57,347 nt of DNA from UKL13-2 sp947085425 (GCA_947085425.1 CAMTWK010000032.1:1-57347), one strand, 5' to 3'; counted from the stretch's first letter, positions 15,742-25,127 are shown. Notes: generated by a model from the sequence alone, not told the origin. Numbers and translations: made by a program.

Positions 15742-16986
15742 TTAGAACGGCAAATCCATCATGTCAAACATCGGGCTCAAAATGGCAAAAATAATGATGC
15801 CAATGGTGATGGCCAGACCAATAATCATCACTGGTTGCAGCAATGCCAGGGCGCGTTTGATGGCGGTGGCGACTTCGCGGTCATACACATCGGCCACTTG
15901 CATCAACATTTCTTCCAGCTTGCCGGTTTCTTCTCCCACGGCAATCATTTGCACGGCCAGTTTTGGAAACACAGCGGTCTCCATCATCGGCTTGGCCATG
16001 CCGCGTCCTTCCTTGAGTTCGCGCGATACCACTTCGACCGCACCGCGGTAGACCGCGTTCCCCAGCGTGTCTTTTAATATCGACAATCCCGCCAGCAGCG
16101 GCACACCGTTTTGCAGGAGGGTGGCAAGGGAACGCGAGAACTTTGCCATTTCAACCTTGGCCGCCAACGGCCCGGCCACCGGCCAAGACAAAATCCGTCG
16201 ATCCCAACCGGCGCGTGATACAGGGTGGTTCCATGAGCGTTTCAGCAGCCACACCACCAGCAGCATGGCGGCCAGTACAAGCGGCCAACTGCCGCGCAAA
16301 AACAAGCCCACCGTCAGCACAATATCGGTGATGAGCGGCAGGGTCTTGCCGGCCTGGTCAAATATTTGTTTGAACTGCGGCACCACAAACATCAACAAGA
16401 TCGCCATCGACAGCGTTGCCACCAACAACAAAATAATCGGATATATCAGCGACGATACCACCGTGTCGCGCAGCTCCTTGGCGCGCTCCATATAGTCGGC
16501 CAGGCGCAGCAGCACCCCGCCCAGCGCACCCCCCGCCTCACCGGCTTTGACCATGTTGATAAAAAACCGTGAAAACACATCGCGGTGTTGATCCAGCGCC
16601 TTGGACAACGCCGCCCCACCGCGCACTTCGTTGCGAATGGCTTGCAGCACCTCACGCAAGCCGCTGTGCTCGCCAAGATTGATTAATATTTCCAGACTGC
16701 GATCAAGCGGCAAACCGGCGCGCAACAAGGTGGCCAATTCACGCGTGGTGATGGCCAAATCGTCTTGCGAAATATGTTTACGGCGTAACCGCCGAGGCCC
16801 AAACAGACCGGATGTGGCGGGTGCAATACTCGTCTCACCACCGGCGGCACCGACTTCGGTGGCGCGGATCGGGATCAGCCCGAGTGATTTGAGATGCGCC
16901 ATGATGGCGGCCTGGCTGGCGGCATCGAGCACACCCTCTTGAGTCTCGCCGCCGGGAGTGACAGCCTTGTATTGGAACAGCGGCAT
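15742..16986 (-). CDS. gspF: Type II secretion inner-membrane platform protein GspF
   Basis: The 414-residue protein starts MPLFQYKAVTPGG and contains two T2SSF repeats (residues ~80-200 and ~280-400), each ending in a membrane segment. Family motifs include LTTRELATLLRAGLPLDRS-like (here ITTRELATLLRAGLPLDRS), VKAGEAGGALGGVL and IAVGEETGKLEEML. GspF is the polytopic core of the assembly platform and couples GspE to pseudopilin extraction. It follows gspE by 85 bases. Confidence 0.96.
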   Translation of the reverse strand: MPLFQYKAVTPGGETQEGVLDAASQAAIMAHLKSLGLIPIRATEVGAAGGETSIAPATSGLFGPRRLRRKHISQDDLAITTRELATLLRAGLPLDRSLEILINLGEHSGLREVLQAIRNEVRGGAALSKALDQHRDVFSRFFINMVKAGEAGGALGGVLLRLADYMERAKELRDTVVSSLIYPIILLLVATLSMAILLMFVVPQFKQIFDQAGKTLPLITDIVLTVGLFLRGSWPLVLAAMLLVVWLLKRSWNHPVSRAGWDRRILSWPVAGPLAAKVEMAKFSRSLATLLQNGVPLLAGLSILKDTLGNAVYRGAVEVVSRELKEGRGMAKPMMETAVFPKLAVQMIAVGEETGKLEEMLMQVADVYDREVATAIKRALALLQPVMIIGLAITIGIIIFAILSPMFDMMDLPF

Positions 16987-17071
16987 TTAGGCGGCCAGCT
17001 GCAACGCGGCAAAAACGGCGCGCACGGATTTTGCAAACCACTGCGCAGACAACATGCCGACCGCTGGAGAA

Positions 17072-18853
17072 TTAGTCTTCACGTGTGACCCGCAATACTT
17101 CTTCGATGGTGGTAATCCCGGCCACCGCTTTTTTCAGACCGTTTTCGTAAATCGTTTCCATGCCCAGCGCGACCGCGGCCGCACGCAGCTCCGAGGCGGT
17201 GGCGTGTTGCATCACCAGACTGCGCAAACCATCGGTAATCGGCAACACTTCCATAATGCACTCCCGACCAAAGTAACCGGTATGCCCACAACGATCACAA
17301 CCCTTGGCGTGGTGCAGGGTCACCGGCTTGTTGTTCGAGTAACGCCGTAAACCCATTTGTTCAACCATCTCGGCCACCGGCTGGTATGGTGTTTTGCAAT
17401 GCCCGCACAGGCGTCTCACCAAACGTTGCGCTTGAATACCGACCACGGTCGAGGTTAATAAATAATCTTCCACGCCCATGTCGAGCAAACGATTAATGGT
17501 TGAAGCGGCGTCGTTGGTGTGAATGGTCGAGAGCACCAGATGGCCGGTGAGGGCGGATTGCACGGCAATCTGCGCGGTTTCCAAATCACGAATTTCGCCG
17601 ATCATGATCACGTCCGGATCTTGACGCACGATCGAGCGCAACGCGTTGGCAAAGGTCAGATCAATTTGTGGCTTGACCTGAATTTGATTGATGCCCGGCA
17701 TTTGATATTCAACCGGGTCTTCCACCGTCAAAATTTTCACGTCCGGCTGGTTCAGCCGGTCCAGCGCGGTGTACAGCGTGGTGGTTTTACCCGATCCGGT
17801 CGGCCCGGTCACCAGCAACACGCCGTGCGGCTGATTCAACAGCTCCAGAAAAACTTTCAGATTGTCGTCGTCAAAACCGAGCGCGGCAAAATTGAGCGTC
17901 ACCCCGCCCTTATCGAGAATACGCATCACCACCGATTCACCGTGCATGGTAGGTACGGTCGACACCCGCAAATCAATTTCTTTTCCCTGCACCCGCAACT
18001 TGATGCGGCCATCCTGCGGCAGGCGGCGCTCGGCGATATCCAAATTAGCCATGATTTTTACGCGCGAAATCACCGCGGAAGACAATCGTCTGGGCGGCGA
18101 CTCGGTCTCGTGCAACACGCCGTCGATCCGATAACGCACTATCAAGCGGTTTTCAAACGGTTCAATATGAATGTCGGACGCGCGCCGCTCGAGGGCATGA
18201 TTGATGATCAGGTTGACCAAACGAATCACCGGCGCTTCCGAGGCGAGGTCTTTCAGGTGTTCGATATCGCCAAACTCCTGCTCTTCATCACGCGTCGAAA
18301 TATTGTCGACAATCTGCCCCATCGACGATTTACCTGCGCCATACAAGCGCTCGTAAACCGTATCAAAATCATTGGCGGCGAGTAGTCGTGTCTGCACCTG
18401 TTTGCCGGTGGCGGCGGCAAACGCCCGCACGGTGAAGGCATCCTGCGGCTCAACCATTGCCAGCACCACCTCGGTGTCGGTGTCCGACAGCGGAATGGCG
18501 CGCGCTTCGAGAATAAAACGCGACGAAATGGTTTCTTCCATGACCGGCAACTCAGGAAACGCGCCAACTTCAACCAAAGTCCAACCGTGCTGTTCAGTCA
18601 GGGCGACGGCCAGATGCCGATGCGAAAGCATGCCCATACGGGTCAGGATGGCGCCGATTTTTTCCCGGCCACCCGAGGCACGTGCGGTTTCCTGAACCTT
18701 CAGTGCCCGCTCCAAATTGGCCGGATCCAATTTTCCCTGCGCGCACAAGATGTCACCCAGCCTGCGCCCGGCAACCGGGTCGGTGTTGGTTTGATGGTCA
18801 ATAAGGTCGGCTTGGAGGTGGCTATCGGTCATGTGGTGGTGATGGCCCGGCAA
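17072..18853 (-). CDS. gspE: Type II secretion ATPase GspE
   Basis: First gene of the operon, 593 residues; a second ATG at residue 8 (18832) is a plausible start. It has an N-terminal GspE_N domain (~30-180), then the secretion ATPase core: Walker A GPTGSGKT at 350-357, Asp box IEPFENRLIVRYRIDG, Walker B-like DPDVIMIGEIRD at ~412-423 and His box STIHTND. A tetracysteine zinc site C483/C486/C519/C522 completes the GspE pattern and separates it from PilT. The hexamer sits on the cytoplasmic face of the platform and powers pseudopilus assembly. Confidence 0.96.
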   Translation of the reverse strand: MPGHHHHMTDSHLQADLIDHQTNTDPVAGRRLGDILCAQGKLDPANLERALKVQETARASGGREKIGAILTRMGMLSHRHLAVALTEQHGWTLVEVGAFPELPVMEETISSRFILEARAIPLSDTDTEVVLAMVEPQDAFTVRAFAAATGKQVQTRLLAANDFDTVYERLYGAGKSSMGQIVDNISTRDEEQEFGDIEHLKDLASEAPVIRLVNLIINHALERRASDIHIEPFENRLIVRYRIDGVLHETESPPRRLSSAVISRVKIMANLDIAERRLPQDGRIKLRVQGKEIDLRVSTVPTMHGESVVMRILDKGGVTLNFAALGFDDDNLKVFLELLNQPHGVLLVTGPTGSGKTTTLYTALDRLNQPDVKILTVEDPVEYQMPGINQIQVKPQIDLTFANALRSIVRQDPDVIMIGEIRDLETAQIAVQSALTGHLVLSTIHTNDAASTINRLLDMGVEDYLLTSTVVGIQAQRLVRRLCGHCKTPYQPVAEMVEQMGLRRYSNNKPVTLHHAKGCDRCGHTGYFGRECIMEVLPITDGLRSLVMQHATASELRAAAVALGMETIYENGLKKAVAGITTIEEVLRVTRED

Positions 18854-18879
18854 TTGAAGTCGTAAAAAAACAGAAAATC

Positions 18880-18903
18880 AGTATAGCAGCGGGGTGATTT
18901 CAA
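18880..18903 (-). promoter_or_regulatory. Putative extended -10 promoter of the type II secretion operon
   Basis: Read on the minus strand, TGCTATACT (18888-18880) is an extended -10 element 27 bases before the longest gspE reading frame. A TTGAAA lies only 12 bases upstream of the hexamer, too close to act as a normal -35. It sits in the 82-base gap between the O-antigen operon and gspE. Inference from pattern only. Confidence 0.4.
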
Positions 18904-18935
18904 ACGTCACACTGCCCTCGCGTGAATGCACCGGA

Positions 18936-20954
18936 TCAGGGGTTTTCAGTAACCGAATGTATCGACTGGTCACCTATGCCAGCGATGCCAGCGCGCCCAT
19001 CTTCCGACAAGGCTTCTATTAACATGTTCAAAAAAGCCGGCAGTACCGCCGCCGTTGCGTAGTGATTGGCCACCTGCGCACGGGCACGGGCCGCCATATT
19101 TCTGCGGTTTTCAGGCGCATCGATCAACGATTCGATGGCGGAGGTCCATGATTCGAGACTATCATCGGCAAACACTCCGGTTTCAGCGCCGACCACAAAC
19201 GACAAATATGGTTCGGCGCGTGAATACACGCCGACCGCGCCACACGCCGATATTTCCAAAAATTTGTTCGGGCATTTGGAGGCTTCAAAGCGGCTGCGTC
19301 CCACCGGTGCCACCAGAATGTCCGGGGCAGCATTGGTCACCACGGCAGCGTAGGCTTCGTAATTAAATTGGTAAGGCGCAAAATGCACGCGCTCCGCCGG
19401 CAGCGCGGCGAACTCCGGCGGCAACATATTCGACATGACAAAAATGGACACGTCGGCGCGTCGTTTCGCCAAGACCACCAAGGCGTCAAACGCCAGCATG
19501 TTTTTGCGCAGACTGCCGACGTAGCCGATGGTGGTGATGGCTTTGATTGGCCGGTGGTTGTCAGCGACGAACATCCGCAAATCCACATTGGTCGGCAGTG
19601 TCACCACGCGCCGCGCATGGGGTGCCAAGTCCTCCGCCAGCGGGGCGCTGTAAGTCAGCGTGGTATCGGCCTGTCGCACACAACTCAGGAAATTCTCATA
19701 GGGCTTTTTGCCCGGCGCAAAAATGTCAGCGTATTCCAACCATTCGCGTCCCAGCCAAAACCAATTGTCATCGAGCATGTACAACGTGCGTATGTTTCGT
19801 TCGGCACAGGCTTTGATCAATGCCACGCCGTTGTCGGAACGCACCCGGCTGAAGATGACCAGATCACAATCTGCCAAATCATCGTTGGTGGCGCGCTCGT
19901 CAAGCAGGCTGCGCCAGCTCAGCAGATTCCAATCGCGCATCAACGCAAAATAATTAAAAAAACACAATTGATTGTGGGCCGGTTCATTGACCCCACCGAG
20001 CACGGCAATTTTTAACGGGCGCTGCTTTTTCGCTCTGGCAACAATCAAGCGTTGCCGTAACTCAGCCGGCAAATCGCGCCAGGATTGATGTTCAACCGTC
20101 ATTGCCACATCCGACACCATCGCCGCGCGCACCACCTCGTCCGGACGCGCGGGTCTGAGCCGTCCGCGCTCGCCACCCAAACGCATCATGGTGCGCAGGT
20201 TCTGGTCGACCGATTCGGCCATGGTGACCTCAAACGGAAAATGATGCCAACCGATCATCGGCACCGGCTGTAATGGCAACGAGACAATCAGCTGATTGCG
20301 GCTGGTCCGCAGGGTAAATTCCCACCACCACATCGCCTGCATTGCCGCTGCATCACTGAATCCACCCAGGGACCGAATCAATTCGACCGACAGCAGACTA
20401 TTGCTCATCGGCACCAAATCGAGCATTTGTAACCAGGCATGCGGATAGTCACTCGAAAACTGATCGTCCGGATGAACCAAAAAGGACTCATTGGCTGCGG
20501 TGCGCGCTTCCCCGGGGCCGCGATACCCCGCAACCATCGTCGGTGAATCACCCTGGTTCCGCAAAGCTGCCGTCAACATCGGCAGGTTGGCATACCAGGT
20601 ACTGATTTCGCTGCCGATGCTGACGAAGCCAACCAGATCGGTGGTGACCGCAGCAAAAACACGATTGACCATCTCGCCTGGCAAATGGGTCGCTGTGGGC
20701 AGGGTCACCACTCTGGTGCGCGCGATCGACGCCGGGTTTTGTTGCAAATCGTTTACCCAGCCCTGCCACTGTGGGCCATCAACCACCAGAATCAGTTGAT
20801 TTTCGGTGGTATCGCGCTCGGCAAAATAACGCAGCGCCGTCAACATTTCGGTGGCACGCGCGCCGAGTTTTGCAACTTCACCCACCAACAAAACAATGGT
20901 GGTCACCATGCCGGACGGTGAAGCAGATTCAACTGTGGGCGACGACCCGGCCAT
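18936..20954 (-). CDS. Large two-domain glycosyltransferase
   Basis: The 672-residue protein appears to have two parts. Residues ~15-270 resemble a GT-A-like region (TTIVLLVGEVAKLG, LILVVDGPQWQGW, DLVGFVSIGSEIS), with weak or missing catalytic motifs. Residues ~310-650 resemble a GT-B enzyme: KIAVLGGVNEPAHN, LYMLDDNWFWLG, VVTLPTNVDLRMF, TIGYVGSLRKN, and the donor-site-like VAPVGRSRFEASKCPNKFLEISACGAVGVYS. The last gene of the O-antigen operon, it starts three bases after the exporter ATPase. A polymerising or chain-modifying role in O-antigen synthesis is inferred. The donor is unknown, and whether the first domain is active is uncertain. Confidence 0.75.
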   Translation of the reverse strand: MAGSSPTVESASPSGMVTTIVLLVGEVAKLGARATEMLTALRYFAERDTTENQLILVVDGPQWQGWVNDLQQNPASIARTRVVTLPTATHLPGEMVNRVFAAVTTDLVGFVSIGSEISTWYANLPMLTAALRNQGDSPTMVAGYRGPGEARTAANESFLVHPDDQFSSDYPHAWLQMLDLVPMSNSLLSVELIRSLGGFSDAAAMQAMWWWEFTLRTSRNQLIVSLPLQPVPMIGWHHFPFEVTMAESVDQNLRTMMRLGGERGRLRPARPDEVVRAAMVSDVAMTVEHQSWRDLPAELRQRLIVARAKKQRPLKIAVLGGVNEPAHNQLCFFNYFALMRDWNLLSWRSLLDERATNDDLADCDLVIFSRVRSDNGVALIKACAERNIRTLYMLDDNWFWLGREWLEYADIFAPGKKPYENFLSCVRQADTTLTYSAPLAEDLAPHARRVVTLPTNVDLRMFVADNHRPIKAITTIGYVGSLRKNMLAFDALVVLAKRRADVSIFVMSNMLPPEFAALPAERVHFAPYQFNYEAYAAVVTNAAPDILVAPVGRSRFEASKCPNKFLEISACGAVGVYSRAEPYLSFVVGAETGVFADDSLESWTSAIESLIDAPENRRNMAARARAQVANHYATAAVLPAFLNMLIEALSEDGRAGIAGIGDQSIHSVTENP

Positions 20955-20957
20955 GAT

Positions 20958-21728
20958 TTACGCGCCTGCGGCGATCACCGACCGACCAAGCGCGTGGTTC
21001 TTATAACTTGCCACCACCGCAGCCGTCGGGCCGTCTTCAATAATTTGACCGTGATCCATCCACAGGGTGCGACTGCAATATTCGGCGAGCAGATCCAGAC
21101 TGTGTGAAGAAAACACCAAAATCTTGCCCTGGTCCATAAATTCGCGCATGCGCACATTGGCTTTTTCGGTGAATGCCAAATCACCGGCACCCATCACTTC
21201 ATCAAGCAATAATATTTCCGGATTTACCGAAGTGGAAACCGCGAAGGCCAGGCGCACAAACATACCGGAGGAATAGGTGCGCACCGGGTAGTCCAAAAAC
21301 TTGCCGAGCTCGGAAAATTCGGCGATTTCCGGCAGACGCGTCTCGATCTCTGCAGGCGACATACCCAGTAACATGCCACGGATGCGGATGTTTTCCCAGC
21401 CGGAACGGTTGTACTCAAATCCGGTGGCAAATTCAAACAGGGGACAAACGTGGCCAACGGTATGCGCCACACCGGAGGTGGGCGGGTAGATGCCGGCCAT
21501 CACTTTTAGCAAGGTCGATTTACCCGCGCCATTGTGACCGATCAAACCGACGCGTTCACCGGCCCGAATTTCCAGCGTGATACTTTTTAACGCCTCGATC
21601 ACGTTGCTCGGCCGTGCGCCGCGATTTTTTAAGCCCGCCAGAAAACCTTTAAGGGTATGGCCGTCGGCGGCGGCGCTGACATCAAAGCGCACACCGACCT
21701 GATCAAGAGATATGCCGATGGTGCTCAT
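20958..21728 (-). CDS. O-antigen/polysaccharide ABC exporter ATPase (Wzt-like, short form)
   Basis: The 256-residue protein is a single nucleotide-binding domain with Walker A GHNGAGKS, signature YSSGMFVRLAFAV, Walker B ILLLDEVMGAGD and H-loop SSHS. The YSSGM signature and LFEFATGFEYNRSGWENI segment are typical of Wzt/RfbE/KpsT-type polysaccharide exporters. It stops right after the ATPase domain, so it lacks the C-terminal carbohydrate-binding domain that some Wzt proteins use to recognise terminal sugar modifications. The gene overlaps the permease gene by four bases. The symbol wzt is plausible but not assigned. Confidence 0.9.
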   Translation of the reverse strand: MSTIGISLDQVGVRFDVSAAADGHTLKGFLAGLKNRGARPSNVIEALKSITLEIRAGERVGLIGHNGAGKSTLLKVMAGIYPPTSGVAHTVGHVCPLFEFATGFEYNRSGWENIRIRGMLLGMSPAEIETRLPEIAEFSELGKFLDYPVRTYSSGMFVRLAFAVSTSVNPEILLLDEVMGAGDLAFTEKANVRMREFMDQGKILVFSSHSLDLLAEYCSRTLWMDHGQIIEDGPTAAVVASYKNHALGRSVIAAGA

Positions 21729-22522
21729 AGGATATAAACAATGCGTTTGTCCAAGCGCGCGGCGACAAACACGGCGATCAGAAATAACAAACCAATGTAT
21801 ATGCCAGTGGCGACATAAACCTCGATCGGCGCGGCCTCAAGCTCGGTGAGCGGATGCCGCACCACCTCAATCAGGTAATAGAGCGGATTGTATTTGTAGA
21901 TAAAATCCAAGCCGCGGTCCTTGAGGGTGCCGACTGTAAAAAATACCGGTGTCACAAAAAACAGCACCTGCAACAACGCCGTCATGCCGTGTGGCAAATC
22001 GCGAAACCGCGCCGAGGCATAGGCCATGATGGTGGCGTGCAAATAGGTGGCGATCAATAACAAACCCAACCCCGGCAACGCCCACCACATACCCGCACCG
22101 AGTGAACGACCCATGATCATCATCACCACAAAAAAGATGCCGATACCAATCAGCAGCGGCACACTGGCATTCACCAGCACCCGCAAAATGTAAATCTGTT
22201 TGGGGTAGGTAAATTGTTTGATATAGCCCTCGGCAAATACAAATGCATTGCCGCCGTCGGTAATGGTTTGGGTCAAATAGGTCCACACCACAAAACCAAT
22301 CGCCAAAAACGGCAAATAGGTTTCCAGCTTTTGATTAAACAAGGTGCCATAAATCAGGCCGATGCCGCCCACCCATAAGGCGAGGTTCAGCAAAATCCAG
22401 GTGGGGCCCACCACCGACTTGGCAAACTTGTTGCGCACGTCGGCCATGCCCAAATGCCACCATACCCGCCAATTGCGCAGGGCGGTCACGTTATCGTTGG
22501 CGAGTTTTTTGAAGACGTTCAT
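21725..22522 (-). CDS. O-antigen/polysaccharide ABC exporter permease (Wzm-like)
   Basis: The 265-residue protein has six membrane segments after an amphipathic N-terminus containing WRVWWHLGMADVRNKFAKSVVGPTWILLNL. That motif set is shared by ABC-2 type polysaccharide permeases. With the overlapping ATPase it forms the inner-membrane channel that moves undecaprenyl-linked O-antigen to the periplasm. The start overlaps the stop of the acetyltransferase gene (ATGA). Confidence 0.9.
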   Translation of the reverse strand: MNVFKKLANDNVTALRNWRVWWHLGMADVRNKFAKSVVGPTWILLNLALWVGGIGLIYGTLFNQKLETYLPFLAIGFVVWTYLTQTITDGGNAFVFAEGYIKQFTYPKQIYILRVLVNASVPLLIGIGIFFVVMMIMGRSLGAGMWWALPGLGLLLIATYLHATIMAYASARFRDLPHGMTALLQVLFFVTPVFFTVGTLKDRGLDFIYKYNPLYYLIEVVRHPLTELEAAPIEVYVATGIYIGLLFLIAVFVAARLDKRIVYIL

Positions 22523-23043
22523 GTCGGCTTTTTCATTTCCATCATGACCAGGCGCTCGCCGGTTGTGAGTGGTTTCGCCGGACCGGTATACACTTCAAAA
22601 CCGACCGAGGCATACAAACGAATGGCCCGATCATTGTTGCCGATCACTTCCAAATAGAGCCGCGCCAGCGCAAGCTCGTTAAACGCAAACTGCGCCAGCG
22701 CAATAATGGCGGCACGGATATATCCCTTGCCGGACGCACCCGGCGCGGCAATAAACCGTCCGACTTCGGCTTCGCCTATTTCGCGATCAATATGATAAAT
22801 CGACACCTGGCCGACCGCCTCACCGGTGTGCGCATCCTCCACAATAAAGATCAGCGCGTCGTCGGTGAGTTGTTGTTCGCGAAACCACGCGGTGTGTTTG
22901 GCCAGATCAATCACCGCCGATTGTCGGAACCATTGACGCACTTCGTCACGATTGCGCCAGGCGAGTGTCATCGGCAAATCGTCCTCGGCCAGCATCCGTA
23001 GCCGAACCAGTCCGCCGGCAATGGTGGTGTTCACTTGATTCAT
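22519..23043 (-). CDS. GNAT-family sugar N-acetyltransferase candidate
   Basis: The start at 23043 overlaps the stop of the preceding fusion gene (ATGA) and gives 174 residues. The GNAT acetyl-CoA site is recognisable in VGRFIAAPGASGKGYIRAAI, with beta-strand 4 before it and LYLEVIGNNDRAIRLYASVGFE after. N-terminal VRLRMLAEDDLPMTLAWRN resembles RimJ/RimL and PseH-like enzymes. Next to a sugar aminotransferase, acetylation of a nucleotide 4-amino-4,6-dideoxyhexose (as WecD does) is the best inference. A rhamnose-unrelated role cannot be excluded. Confidence 0.8.
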   Translation of the reverse strand: MNQVNTTIAGGLVRLRMLAEDDLPMTLAWRNRDEVRQWFRQSAVIDLAKHTAWFREQQLTDDALIFIVEDAHTGEAVGQVSIYHIDREIGEAEVGRFIAAPGASGKGYIRAAIIALAQFAFNELALARLYLEVIGNNDRAIRLYASVGFEVYTGPAKPLTTGERLVMMEMKKPT

Positions 23044-25124
23044 CGTGCGGCACACCGGACGACTTCTTCGATCACACGATCAACGTCGGTATCGCTCATA
23101 CGCAAATGTAACGGCAGCGAAATAATGTCGTCAGATGCGGCGCGCGCGGCCGGACAGGTGCCATCGGCATACGCAAACATCCGGTAGTGGGTGTTGTCGC
23201 GATAATGCACCCCCGGATAAATTGCGGCGTCGTTGAGCAGGGCCATCAGCGCATCGCGATTGTTGACGCGAATCTGAAACAGGTGTGTGGACGACTGGCA
23301 ATTTTCGGCGATCGGAATGGTGCGAATAAATTTGTGGGCGACAAATCCGTCCCGATATCTCTTGGCAATGGCACGCCGCCGGTCATTATCGGCATCCAAA
23401 TATTTCAGCTGCACCAGCGCAATGGCCGCCATGATGGAGTTGCCATGATATTTATAACCGACAAACTCAACGTCATATTTCCATTTGTAATTACCCTGCG
23501 CCGCCGTACGCGCATAGGTATCTTTGTTGATACCCAACCAGGTCAATTTGCGCGCAAGCTCGTCGTCCAGGGCGTCGCGAAAACAAATCATGCCGGCGTC
23601 GGCGGTCGGCAAATTTTTCACTGCTTGATAACTAAATACCGTGACATCGGCATCAAAGCCAACATGGCGTTGCGCATCACCGACACCAACTTTGGTACCG
23701 GCCATATGCGCGGCATCCAAAATCATCGCCAACCCACGATCACGACATAATTTGAGTACCGCAGCGTATTGACCGGGGTTGCCGCCCATGCCGACAAACA
23801 TCACCGCGCGGGTTTTCGGCGTGATTTTTCTGGCGACATCGGCCGGATCCAGACACAAAGAGACATCCACATCGGCAAACACCGGTTTCATGTTGGCGTA
23901 CAAAATGGTGTGGCTATCGGAAACAAAGGTGAGGGGGGTGGTAATGATTTCATCGCCATCCGCCCAGCCGTGTTTGCGTTTCAGCACTTCGACCGCCAGA
24001 TGCAAACCCACCGTCGCCGAATTCAAAAAATGGGCATGGGGTAGGCCAGTGTAATTTTTCCACGCGCCTTCAAATTCAACAGTTTTGAAGCCAAGGCCGG
24101 TCCAGCCTTTTTCCAGACACTCGCGAATTTCACCCAAACACTCGTCGATGCGAAAGGTCGGCACAAACAATTGCACCGGCACCACCGGCGCGGCGGTTGC
24201 CAACGCTGCGGGGGGCCCGACCGGTTCAGTGGCAAGTTTTTCGCGTTCCTGCAAACAATCGTGCAACTGGCTTTGCCAATCGCGCATCGGAATACCGGCG
24301 GCGGCTAATTTGTCATGCGCCAACACCGAATAAGCCGGTCGCGGCGCGGGAGCCTGATATTCGGCGGTGGTGATCGCCTCAACTTGTTGTACGCGTCGCT
24401 GTGGGTCGGCGGTTTGGCGAATAATGGCGTCGGCAAAACCGAACCAGGACGTAACCCCGGTTGCGGTGACATGATAAATGCCGCTGGCGGCCGTCGTATG
24501 CACCACACCGTTGTTGATGGTCACCAATCGCAACGTAGCCTCGGCCACATCACGCACCCAGGTCGGTGAGCCCAGTTGGTCATTGACCACTTTTAATTGG
24601 TCGCGTTCACGTGCCAGACGCAACATGGTCAGCAAAAAATTGTGGCGGCGATTCGAATACAACCAGGCCGCACGCAAAATCAAAAAACGCTTGGCAATCG
24701 ACGACACCGCCAATTCACCGGCGAGTTTGGTTTTGCCGTACACACTTTGCGGCGCGACACCATCGGACTCCTGATATGGCGTGTTGCCGTCACCGGCAAA
24801 CACATAATCGGTTGAAAAATGAATCAACAAGGCACCGCAACGATTGGCCTCTTCGGCGAGAATGCCGGGGGCGATGCCATTGACTTGCATCGCCAGCGCG
24901 GCTTCGCGCTCGGCCTGATCAACCGCCGTGTAGGCGGCGGCATTGATGATCAGCGCCGGTTTTAAGTCGCGAATCACACTGCGCATTTGATCCGGCTTGG
25001 TCAGATCAAGCTGGCTGCGGTCCAGCGCCAAAACTTCAACATCCGCTACGGTCGAAAATAATCGCGCCAATTCGTAACCGAGTTGGCCGTTTTTTCCGGT
25101 GATTAATATGCGTGTTGGATTCAT
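23040..25124 (-). CDS. Fusion: dTDP-4-dehydrorhamnose reductase (RmlD) + DegT/DnrJ-type sugar aminotransferase
   Basis: One uninterrupted 694-codon frame joins two enzymes. Residues 1-290 are RmlD-like: NAD(P)-binding GKNGQLG at 10-16, FSTDYVFAG at ~103-111 and the catalytic Y129-x3-K133 pair. After a Pro/Ala-rich linker (~298-316), residues 317-694 form a PLP aminotransferase of the DegT/DnrJ/EryC1/StrS family: Asp470 in ILDAAH for the pyridine nitrogen, Lys503 in FSYQAVKNLPT for the Schiff base, GVHYRDNTHY near 638-647, and SLPLHLRMSDTDVDRVI at the end. RmlD makes dTDP-L-rhamnose. The aminotransferase would aminate a dTDP-4-keto-6-deoxyhexose, the shared intermediate. The gene lies between rmlC (3-base gap) and the acetyltransferase (overlap). 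Confidence 0.88.
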   Translation of the reverse strand: MNPTRILITGKNGQLGYELARLFSTVADVEVLALDRSQLDLTKPDQMRSVIRDLKPALIINAAAYTAVDQAEREAALAMQVNGIAPGILAEEANRCGALLIHFSTDYVFAGDGNTPYQESDGVAPQSVYGKTKLAGELAVSSIAKRFLILRAAWLYSNRRHNFLLTMLRLARERDQLKVVNDQLGSPTWVRDVAEATLRLVTINNGVVHTTAASGIYHVTATGVTSWFGFADAIIRQTADPQRRVQQVEAITTAEYQAPAPRPAYSVLAHDKLAAAGIPMRDWQSQLHDCLQEREKLATEPVGPPAALATAAPVVPVQLFVPTFRIDECLGEIRECLEKGWTGLGFKTVEFEGAWKNYTGLPHAHFLNSATVGLHLAVEVLKRKHGWADGDEIITTPLTFVSDSHTILYANMKPVFADVDVSLCLDPADVARKITPKTRAVMFVGMGGNPGQYAAVLKLCRDRGLAMILDAAHMAGTKVGVGDAQRHVGFDADVTVFSYQAVKNLPTADAGMICFRDALDDELARKLTWLGINKDTYARTAAQGNYKWKYDVEFVGYKYHGNSIMAAIALVQLKYLDADNDRRRAIAKRYRDGFVAHKFIRTIPIAENCQSSTHLFQIRVNNRDALMALLNDAAIYPGVHYRDNTHYRMFAYADGTCPAARAASDDIISLPLHLRMSDTDVDRVIEEVVRCAAR

Positions 25125-25127
25125 AAC

